A stretch of 20,156 bases of DNA, from contig MQVO02000156.1 of the NCBI GenBank assembly GCA_001986395.2, positions 1-20,156 on the forward strand, given 5' to 3'. Both the position numbers and the translations under genes were made by a program. Of the stretch, positions 10,701 to 18,427 are shown one piece after another; position 1 is the stretch's first letter; every line of letters begins with the position of its first letter. The notes under the pieces were generated by a model. The model was not told where the DNA came from and made no database searches. It saw only the letters and a program-made list of their open reading frames with translations. Source of the DNA: Irpex lacteus. Its lineage: Eukaryota > Basidiomycota > Agaricomycetes > Polyporales > Irpicaceae.

Positions 10701-12493
10701 TAGTCGTTTGCACTGATGTGCAGTCGAAGCGAGGGAGGAAGTTGACGAAGAACCCAACGAAGCTGCTGAAGTCCGCCACGAACGATGAAGTTGACGAGGG
10801 ACCTTCGATCCATGACTACCCATCCATCCTGGGCAATGGTGGGGTGATTGGTATGGAAAGGCGAACCAGGATGAGCGAGAGGAGCACCTGTCATCTCAGG
10901 AGATATATACTGAGGACGACCTTGGTACGGCAGAGAGGCGAACGAGTGTCGCGCCTCACCAGTGAGGATAGTGGATGCTGGGTAGCTGATGACGAACATT
11001 CTTGTCTCCCAACCAGCAAGTTCATAGTCATCCGGGACAAGAGGTGGAGTACCGCCATGGTGTAAGAGACCTGTGAAGAATACTTGGAGACGGTAGCGAA
11101 GCTGTACATAGATTCCGAGGCCGACCAAGTGGAAGCGACCAGGTTCACATCCTGGTACGTCAGGTGTATCACCGAGAGAGTTCCCACATGAGTGGCCGTG
11201 CGACGCATCAAAATCGTCGATGTGTTTACCGGAGAACCGACCTTGCTGCTTTTTGAAGTGGGCACTGGGTTCTAGAATGCACATGTCAAGCTTAGCTATG
11301 TAGTATACTCCGAGAAACATACCATCGTGGGGATGTTGCGCGCTAGCGATGTTGATCTGCTGGGAGGGCCAGTAGTAGTTGCGCGGGTGACCTAGACGAG
11401 GAGTGTTAACCATCTCGCCGTAGTCACGAGCAGCACGACGAAGGCCCTCAGGGCCCTGCAATTCCCATGCCAGAACGTTAATTGTGCTAACGGCCTGATG
11501 CAAAGTATGATCAATGCCACAGTCACATAACGTCACAAGACAACTCACCCGTACAAAACGTTGCACTCGAAGTTGATGCGCATCCGGCGTATTGTTCACG
11601 GTCTTCAGCGCAGCAGCTGGTCCCTCAACCTGGCAGGCTCTTTGCACCATGTTATTTATTGGAAAGCACTGAGGACCGTTCTTCATGGGCTTGGCACGAG
11701 GATCTCGCTGGAAGCGAGTTTGGCCAGTGCTAGCACGCTCTTCACGGGATCCTAGCATCTCGGCACGAGCTGTCTCAAGCTCGTCCACGGCATCCACGAT
11801 CATCGCGTGAGTCCAAGTGTCTTGACCACGGAGCAGAATTTCGGTTTCGCCGCTGAGCTCGCGCTGAAGACTGTAGAACTTTGTTTAGCAAATAGTAGTC
11901 AGTCAAATTGGTAAAGAAGGTACTTACTGCGCTGCAACTAAGACCTGCAAGCAGTCATGCTCAGGTCTGCCCCCTCCATTGATGGGACGACCAAGAAAGG
12001 CGTCTCCTGGCTGGAGTTCGACCAAGCCAAACAACTCTGTGAGAAAACATTTAGAAAGTATAGCGGCGGGTTGAAAAGCACAATAGATACCTTCAACCGG
12101 GCCAGGTGGGACAGGCTGAGCCTCACTCAAATCGAACGATAACTTCTTGCCTTCCGGAGAGGAGTCCAGAAGATAGACAAAGGTTCTGCTGAAAGGGAAC
12201 TTGACGGGATGATACAGATGGGGACCGGGGAAGAGATAAAGAGGCGGGAGCTGGGTAGACCGACGTGGGACGTTGAAGGGAACGAGTCCAGTGAGCACAG
12301 CGGGGTCGACGTCTTCGAACAGCGGGTAATGACAATCGGCGACCAGAGGTCGAGCCGAGGTCTTGCGCTGAGAGGCCTTCTTCGCTTTCCGTTCTTTCTT
12401 GGCACGATTATTCTTCTTACGCAGTGAGGATTTGCGCTGGTGTTTGTGAGTTTATCGAATGGCGTGACGAGAATGGAGATGACATACCGGCAT
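7773..12493 (-). CDS. 2OG-Fe(II) dioxygenase-like domain fused to about 800-residue unknown protein
   Basis: The predicted protein has 1,388 residues from 11 exons: 12493-12488, 12436-12091, 12036-11928, 11870-11549, 11494-11323, 11271-10465, 10409-10341, 10287-10070, 10015-9944, 9872-9776 and 9721-7773. The lengths sum to 4,167 nt, an exact multiple of three. The start is a 6-nt exon (ATG CCG), followed by a very basic segment (residues 3-31, KKNNRAKKERKAKK) that suggests nuclear import or nucleic-acid binding. Residues of about 330-415 form a dioxygenase-like core: His335-x-Asp337, distal His389/His390 (FFTGLLHHGGTPP) and a candidate 2-oxoglutarate-binding Arg409. Another basic patch (KRKVATQ...PVPKRAR) lies near residues 593-615. 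The C-terminal 650 residues come mostly from one large exon and match no family I recognise. The join between exons 6 and 7 needs a GC-AG intron (10464-10410). Without it there would be two genes, the first ending at 10457 and the second perhaps starting at ATG 10225. The substrate is unknown. Confidence 0.65.
10410..10464 (-). other. Candidate GC-AG intron joining dioxygenase and C-terminal halves
   Basis: On the - strand the sequence reads CGCAAA then GCATGT at the proposed donor, and TGCACAG then AGTCT at the acceptor. The intron would be 55 nt, the normal size for this gene. It is the only junction I found that links the two large open frames in phase (phase 1, giving Lys). The ordinary GT at 10460 is out of phase with the downstream exon and leads to a stop. 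If it is not used, translation ends with the TAA at 10459-10457. Confidence 0.5.
11000..11224 (-). other. 2OG-Fe(II) dioxygenase core (HxD...H...R)
   Basis: This is the part of the fusion protein that carries the presumed metal and cosubstrate ligands. His335 is at codon 11224-11222, Asp337 at 11218-11216, the adjacent His389/His390 pair at 11062-11057 and Arg409 at 11002-11000. The segment GRFHLVGLGIYVQLRYRLQV before the distal His fits the strands of a double-stranded beta-helix, and GGTPP follows it. Families with this fold include prolyl hydroxylases, AlkB and TET/JBP. Agaricomycetes are known to have expanded TET/JBP-type dioxygenases linked to transposons, but I cannot place this copy in that family from sequence alone. 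Confidence 0.6.
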
Positions 12494-13878
12494 GAATAAA
12501 GATCAAATAAGACGAGTCTGGTTGACGGCAAGTTGAAGATAGTTGATGATTGCAGGAAGTCGAGAGCAGGATGAAGGATATCGCTCGTGCGACCAGAGCA
12601 CTATATACAGCACCACAGAAGTACTAGACGCATAGGACCAACGGTGAGCTCGACTCATCATGTAACAGCATTGCAGGCTCACTTACCTCGCGATAGAGTT
12701 CTTGAATTGCAAAGACGAGGGGATTGGTACATCGCGACAGATGTGGTTAGTGGGGATCAATTTGGTCAATTCGGTCCGGCTGTTTGGTCCATGAATGATA
12801 TGCAGGCTACAAAATAAGAGTACCTATGGAAGCGGGTACCACTCGCACCGCCATTGCAAATAGTCTGCCCCAGTGCCGCCAGTACAGACAAACAAACTGC
12901 CCAAGACGTGGATAGGGGCCGAACCCAAGGTTCATGATGTAAGATGAGAGGGACAGCTTCTGCCTACTCTATAGTGTAGATTGGCGTCATGAATGATACT
13001 GTGGCGCAGGAAGTACACCGCGCGATCTGCTCGCGCCGTGCTGGGAGTGCATGCTCAGCGGCTTTACGCAACTTGAGGGTGAATGGGCAAGCTCTTGGGC
13101 ACATACGGTATGTAATCACGCGATATGGATTACCACTTGCCTCCGAGCATAGACTGCATAGAACCGGGCAGCCTACGTCTGGGTATAGAGGACCGCAACG
13201 CAACATACACATAGGAATGTACTATGTAGTATTGACTTAGTGTTGAGCGTGCACCTAATAAGAAGCATGATGCAAGTATGGTCAGCGGGGCACAGATAGA
13301 ATTCAAAGCAGCACACAATACTCACGGATGCTCGAATTTCAAGTAGACTAAGTTGTAACTACGTTGACCAGCGGACCAGACCCGATATGGCTGAAAGCAC
13401 TAGCTTCAGATCTGTTGCAGCGTATTGAATACAGCAAATACACGTCAGTGCACCAAGACCCACCTGACTAGTTGCCTAACTCTAAACCGGGCTTATGATG
13501 TATGCAACGACATCACCGATGTAACAATGCCAGATGAAATGACGGGGGAAGGCGGGCTCTAGAAGAGCGAGGAGAACGGCCTGTATCTTGAGCGGCAGAG
13601 ACTATGAACGGCGCGCGATGGGGTAGAGTTTGAGTTTCGTACTCAATAGGTGAGAGACGGAAACTGTGGGGAATGCCTGGGGTTTTGCAACCTGCGCATG
13701 AGATAGTGATATCGAGAGCCTGACCACCACGCCAATTAGCATACTGATCTACGCACACATCATGAACGGACATACTCGATAGCGGAGGGCAATTTCAATG
13801 ATGAGGCGCAGTCACAGACATTGGGGGGCTTTGGAACTTGGCTGCTCGGCCATGATTAGCAGTCGCACCACCCAACGT
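12494..13878. other. Gene-poor region between DNA element and retrotransposon
   Basis: About 1.4 kb contains no gene I can support. Several open frames of 60-90 codons exist on both strands, but they have no recognisable domain, no splice partners and no conserved-looking segments. Apart from the TATA candidate near 12,605, it should include the right terminus of the large DNA element and the insertion point of the retrotransposon. I found no inverted repeat that I could assign as a terminus. Confidence 0.55.
12601..12609 (-). promoter_or_regulatory. TATA-like box upstream of dioxygenase-fusion gene
   Basis: On the - strand the sequence reads CTGTATATAGTGC, containing a good TATATA core, about 110 bp before the proposed start codon at 12493. 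The distance suits a fungal core promoter with a short 5' leader. No other TATA-like element stands nearer to the start. Its use is inferred from position. Confidence 0.45.
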
Positions 13879-14011
13879 TGTGAGGGACTCACTTCGAATG
13901 CGCAAGCATTCTAATCTTATCTTATCTCACGCGCACTCACGCGCGCCAGTGATGGGAAACCATCTGCCCGATTTAGTATATACTGTATAGTTATTGATCG
14001 GATACATGTAC

Positions 14012-14035
14012 GCCAGATCTCCTATGAGATCTGGC
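14012..14035. repeat. Perfect 10-bp inverted repeat (hairpin) in LTR-like region
   Basis: GCCAGATCTC at 14012-14021 and its exact complement GAGATCTGGC at 14026-14035 flank a 4-nt loop (CTAT). The pair lies about 30 bp after the TATA box, where transcription of the retroelement would be expected to begin, so the RNA would carry a strong stem-loop near its 5' end. Confidence 0.9.
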
Positions 14036-14099
14036 ATCTATCTCTTTTGTACTACGCGTAGGTTCCGAATAAAGCTCGGTCAAACTTACCTTGTACGAG

Positions 14100-14115
14100 A
14101 GGGATAGCAATCCCT
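14100..14115. repeat. 6-bp inverted repeat near the proposed LTR/leader boundary
   Basis: AGGGAT at 14100-14105 pairs with ATCCCT at 14110-14115 around the loop AGCA. It sits four bases before the proposed CA end of the LTR. Its function is unknown, and it could arise by chance. Confidence 0.6.
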
Positions 14116-14254
14116 TACACTTTTTTAAGTTCGAGAAACTGAACCTACCACGCGTACAACGCGACAAAAAGAAGTATCCAAAAACTTCACACGAACTCGA
14201 CACACACAAACAAAGCGACAACAACTGCTCAGAAGACAAGAAGAAGGCGGGACA

Positions 14255-16578
14255 ATGCCGAACTTGCCCCGCCCACATTCGAGGGACTCGCACTCACGTG
14301 CGTCATCACGCCAGGAGCCTCGGACAACGAGGACCCAGCCCTCCGAGCTCAGGGAAAGCGACAATCCCGGAGAGGATGACCCTGACAAGACGCAGAAGGG
14401 ACGGGAATCCCAATACAGTGGTAACGCTGTGGGAAGCGCGCAAGCGCAAAATGGACAAAGGAAGACTTCCTCGTCAACACCTATGGTCGACCTCCGACAC
14501 ATCTTCAACAACGTCGACCCAACGACCACTGACAAGCGCGAGGGGAAGTCGGCGCAAGTGACAGGTGTCCTCACGGACGCCATCGGGAAGGCACGGGAGA
14601 GACGCGAAGCAGGTCGTCGATCAGCAGAGAACGCAGCTGCGGGAAGCAGCGATAGAGTAGAAGTAGAAAAGGGGGAAAACCCCGATGTACTCAACGTTAA
14701 GACGAATAACGTAGCTGCGGCCCCCACTGTGAACGCCCCCGATTCGAGTGACACGGTCGCGAAAGCAGACCAGACCGAGAAAGTCGTGAGGCGAAAGCCA
14801 ACACGAGAAAAGCTTCAGGAAGTCCAAGAGATCGTGCAAGAGGCGATCAAATTCCTTGACGGAATGAGGTCTGAGTGCGACCGTATGAGGGAGCGACAGA
14901 TCGAGGATGTAAAGAAGCGTGAGCAGATGGAGGAGCAAACCAACGGGATAAGGGCCGACCTGCAGATGCTGGCACGGACCTTCCACCTCGACGGAGGACT
15001 GCCCCCGGAAGAGGCGAAGCCCGCGGAAAGCACTCCTGAAGTCGCGGTTGCGCAAGCAACCATAACGGTCGAAGAACCGGTCGAAACTGTGAAGGTAGCC
15101 CCGGAAACTGTCAAGAAGACGCAGGGACCGGATGAGAGCACACGGCTAGAGAGAGCAGGATTGACGTCGGGAGGAAGAGTGGTGGACACCAGGTACGTGG
15201 ACGAGTCTGGCTACGGACATGGCCCGCTCGAATACAACACCCCCCATCCACCACACCGACAAGGCCAGAACCGGCAACGGTTCGAAGAGCGAGTACGCAC
15301 CAGGCCAGGACAACCCGACGATGGGGACGACTCGTCATCGGACGACGACCAACGAGGTCCTCACAGGGGACCATCCCCTGACCCTTACACGGCCAGACGG
15401 AGGAACCGTCGGTACAGAGACTCTGACGACGAAGACGAACAACAACGAACTGGATTGAACCCCAGGTTCTTTGTAGCCTCCGCAGCCGGGCCAAGATATG
15501 CTGGGAATACCAGCTCAGCCTCAGTAATGAGGCACGCTGCGCCAGCAGCGACGTTAGCAGACAACTCGGAGCGCTATATATATCAGCTGTTCCGAGAGGT
15601 ACTGCACGGGCGGCCGGACGCGTTTCCTCATATGAGCAAACAGTTTAAGGCCTCGCCACCGCGAGCGTATAACGGCACGGATAACGTGGACGTGTTCGAC
15701 GAGTGGCTGAAAGGTACCGCAAGGTACTTCTGGTTGATCAGGTTCGTGGGTCGTGAAAACGACACTATCAGAGTGTTCGCCATAGGTGAACTACTGAGCG
15801 GGCCTGCCCTTGAATGGTACAACGCGGAGGTACATGACCCTCTCGGGAATGTCAAAGAATGGACGTTCCTGGAGGTCATATATGAACTGCGCAAGCAGTT
15901 CGTCCACGAAGCCACTATTCAGCTGGCAACGTACCAATTCGAGGAGGTATACTACAAGGCCTCTAAAGGGGTCGCAGGGCTGTACGCGGAAATGATAAAG
16001 TACGCTCGACAGATGGTCGAGAGACCCAGCGACTACCAGTTCCGACGCAAGTTCCTTAAGGAACTACCAGAAGAGTTCTCCACAGCAATCATGCGTAACA
16101 GCAGGATGACCGCGGAGAACTCGACTATCGACGAACTGTACCAAGAGGCTCTCATTGTCGAGAACGCGGAGCGGACGGCCAAGATCTTCCAACAACAGAG
16201 ATCAGACCGCCCTCGACAACGGCGATAACCGGAACCTGCCTAAAGGCAGGAACTCGACGTCATTCGACAAGAGGAACCGGGAATCAGACACTCGCCCAGA
16301 GAGGCGAGACAATCGGGATAACCGATTCGGACGCAGCGACGCCCCTAGGTCGGCACCCGTTAGGAAAACTAACGATAGGCAACGAGGGGGAAGTAAACCT
16401 ACCTCTCGGCCTGCGTTTGGCCACTCGGTCAGCACACCAGCTCCCAGGGCTAGGGCAGAAGCCAACCCCAGCTCCCGCGACAAGGGAAAGGGGGTAGATA
16501 TGACGAAAGTCAAATGCTTCAAGTGTAATCAGATGGGGGCACTACGCTAGTGCCCACGACCAACCGGGGTTCAGAGCG
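14255..16578 (+). pseudogene. gag: Gag polyprotein (capsid and nucleocapsid), frame-broken
   Basis: An intact 657-codon frame runs from ATG 14255 to TAA 16226-16228. Residues 1-170 are basic and low-complexity. Residues of about 185-250 (KLQEVQEIVQEAIKF onward) look like a coiled coil, and residues 330-410 are Arg/Asp-rich. Residues of about 435-640 form the capsid domain of the retrotransposon Gag family, with segments such as GPALEWYNAEV, TFLEVIYELRKQF and LKELPEEFSTAI. Gag assembles the particle that packages element RNA. After about 16,215 the protein continues one frame over as a basic Arg/Asn/Asp-rich nucleocapsid that ends in a zinc knuckle (CFKCNQMG) at about 16,510-16,540. There a run of five Gs marks another frame change, after which HYASAH continues the knuckle. 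The break near 16,215 might be a programmed shift, but the later breaks suggest decay. Confidence 0.8.
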
Positions 16579-17872
16579 ATGAATGAATCCGACCCCGTCG
16601 AAAACAATGATGCGGAAGCATCTGGAGCGCACGACCCCGAAGACGGCGTCACTGTCGTCGACGATAGGTCAGATGTCGATGAGGTGCCTGACGGCACCCA
16701 ATACGAATCGGACGAACACAACGTAGTTCAGTACGAGGAGTACGAATTCGATAACGAATACTACGACGACAGTAGCTCGGACAACGAGCGATACAACGCA
16801 ATGAGCACGGATGATATCCGGGCTGGAGGCTCCTCTTCGAGGAGGCAAGATGTGACCAGTGACGACGAAAGAGCGCACGCTGCCGCGGAATCCAGCCATA
16901 GGATCATGCCGGACACTCCCCTCAACGAGGATAACCTCGACGACATGAGGCGCGAGTTGGAATACGATGAATTCGTCGAGGCAACTCGACAAACTATCGA
17001 AACGATGCATACGAGTATCCTAGTGGGATACATGAGACATCTACGTATTCGTCGAGTAATCGACATGTTCATTACGCAAACCGCTATCCTACAGGCCGGA
17101 GACTCGTTGGCCAGCAACGAGGATCGTGGACCACTTGAGGGTATCGACGAGTTCCCGCGATGGACTCGAGGAAATCCCCCTGGCTCCCATGGACCGCAGG
17201 AGGTTCCAGAGCCTGTGGACCGTAGTCGGAGCGGTGCTGCAGGACGCAGCAGATACGCGCACCGACCTCGGGTCACTCTGGATGGAGATTGACGAGTTGG
17301 CCACAGAGGACAACCCTATCCTCGAGACCATTGAGGGACAGCGAAGAGAAGAACGGCAACGTTCTGACCTCTGGATGGAACGACTGGGCCTACGCCCCGA
17401 GGAAGAGGCGGCTGATGAGGTCAGCCCTTGGACAGAACCAAACCCAGACTGGGAGTATGCAAGGGGCCTAGTTGTCCACCGACAACAGATGTTGGAAAGA
17501 GAGCGACTAGAGTCGCTTGAGGAGAGCGCGGAGGATGAGCCCCCCGCGTTGCAAGACATATCTGATACTGAGGACGATGAGAGCGTGGCTGACGGCCACG
17601 AAGAAGCGTCCACCGAGGAAGAGGACTCGCCAGCGGTGGTATGGCTGTATGCTACCCCTCCCCAATCACCGGAGGAATCCGAGATTGGATCACCACCATC
17701 CTCGGCCTACGGGGATGCTGAAGACGAAGAGGAGGGGGCAACCCCTCATGACGAGCAACCACCCGCGGAGCTGTATCACTCAAGTGATGAAGAGCTCTAT
17801 TGGCAGCACGTCGCTGAAGTCGACGGAGTGGAGGTCCCCCATGGGCCCCCACCGAACTCATGGACGGCATGA
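16579..17872 (+). pseudogene. Acidic spacer of the Gag-Pol polyprotein, unknown function, frame-broken
   Basis: Between the zinc knuckle and the protease lie about 430 codons in two overlapping frames, 16579-17292 and 17126-17872, joined by a shift at about 17,110-17,160. The first half is rich in Asp, Glu, Ser and Tyr (EYEFDNEYYDDSSSDNERY). The middle holds a more ordered helical stretch (RRRFQSLWTVVGAVLQDAA; RQRSDLWMERLGL), and the last part is again acidic and Pro-rich. I recognise no domain. In typical Ty3 elements the protease follows the nucleocapsid closely, so the insert is unusual for the class. A further shift in the C run near 17,845 leads into the protease frame. Confidence 0.55.
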
Positions 17873-18427
17873 GGGTGGACGCCGACGCTAACGCATCGCT
17901 GAGGAGCATGACAGAGGAGCGAGGACAGCGAGCTGCCATGAGGGTCACGGGACAAGCTCGTCCCAGACCCAGCTTACCATCTCGTTGTGTCACGATAAGT
18001 GGCAGTATCAACGGTTTGAAAGGGGTGATACTGCTCGACAGCGGATCGAGCATTAACGCAATAAGCCCCGCGTTTGCTACTGTGGCAAACATAAGCGGGT
18101 TCCCGCTGGAGGAAACCGATAGGACTCCAGCTGGGGTGCGTAGGAAGCCGATCAAAGATCAACTACGGCACCGAGCAATCACTCACCGTAGGGAACTCGA
18201 AGTTCCCCGTATACTTCGATGTGGTAAACATCGACCACTACGACATGGTTCTGGGAATCCCGTTCATGAAAATGAACAAAGTCACGATGGACTTCGAGAA
18301 AGGGACCATCCGCTTCGGCACTACCCCAGTACCTTCGCTAGGGGGGGAGGAGGAGCCAAAGAAGATGACAAGAAGGGGATTGAAGGGCAAACAAAGGGAG
18401 ACTCGAGCGACAAGTTCGAAGGAATGA
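17860..18427 (+). pseudogene. Retroviral-type aspartic protease region, frame-broken
   Basis: The active-site triplet Asp-Ser-Gly appears in GVILLDSGSSINAISPAFA, with the catalytic Asp codon at 18037-18039. The preceding ISGSINGLKG matches the first strands of a retropepsin fold. The second half, including FDVVNIDHYDMVLGIPFM, is typical of Ty3 proteases but lies in the next frame, so a one-base shift sits near 18,110-18,120, by a GGAGGAAACC run. A TGA stop at 18425-18427 follows, and the same frame then continues into reverse transcriptase. The enzyme would cleave the Gag-Pol polyprotein. This copy cannot make it intact. Confidence 0.75.

Larger units (their letters stand above)
1..12610. mobile_element. 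Large DNA transposon (IS3-like DDE) carrying HECT-like and dioxygenase genes, left end outside window
   Basis: This span groups three multi-exon genes that look like one mobile unit: a HECT-like ubiquitin ligase on the + strand, and a DDE transposase and a 2OG-dioxygenase fusion on the - strand. The transposase has a D-D-E catalytic core whose third motif (HNTRIERLW) resembles that of bacterial IS3 transposases and their eukaryotic relatives, called IS3EU in repeat catalogues. The gaps between the genes are short (674 and 224 bp), and no host-type gene lies among them. I could not identify terminal inverted repeats or target-site duplications. The left terminus is outside the window and the right one must lie somewhere between 12,494 and about 13,900. 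Membership of the HECT-like and dioxygenase genes in the same element is inferred from proximity. Confidence 0.5.
13879..14119 (+). repeat. Probable 5' LTR of Ty3/gypsy element (boundaries tentative)
   Basis: The region before gag has promoter-like and polyadenylation-like signals in the order expected for an LTR: a TATATAC box at 13977-13983, then a 24-bp hairpin, then AATAAA at 14068-14073. A TG start is possible at 13879 (TGTGAGG) or at 13950 (TGATGGG), and a CA end at 14119 (CCCTTACA). The 3' LTR lies outside the window, so neither end can be confirmed by comparison. The sequence after 14119 shows no obvious tRNA-complementary primer site beginning TGG. Confidence 0.4.

Noticed and set aside
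10587..11065. 157-codon + strand frame opposite the dioxygenase region
   Set aside because: It is antisense to the exon carrying the dioxygenase motif, which chains in frame with the flanking exons.
13513..13773. 86-codon open frame on the - strand with ATG and fairly protein-like composition
   Set aside because: No recognisable domain, no splice-linked neighbour and no strong start context; short frames of this size are expected by chance in 1.4 kb of this base composition.
13950..14119. Alternative LTR start at TGATGGG
   Set aside because: It would leave only 27 bp before the TATA box, very short for a U3 region; kept as a possibility but not preferred.
14091..14561. 156-codon + strand frame overlapping the start of Gag
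   Set aside because: It overlaps the Gag frame and is a composition shadow of its Arg/Ser-rich N-terminus.
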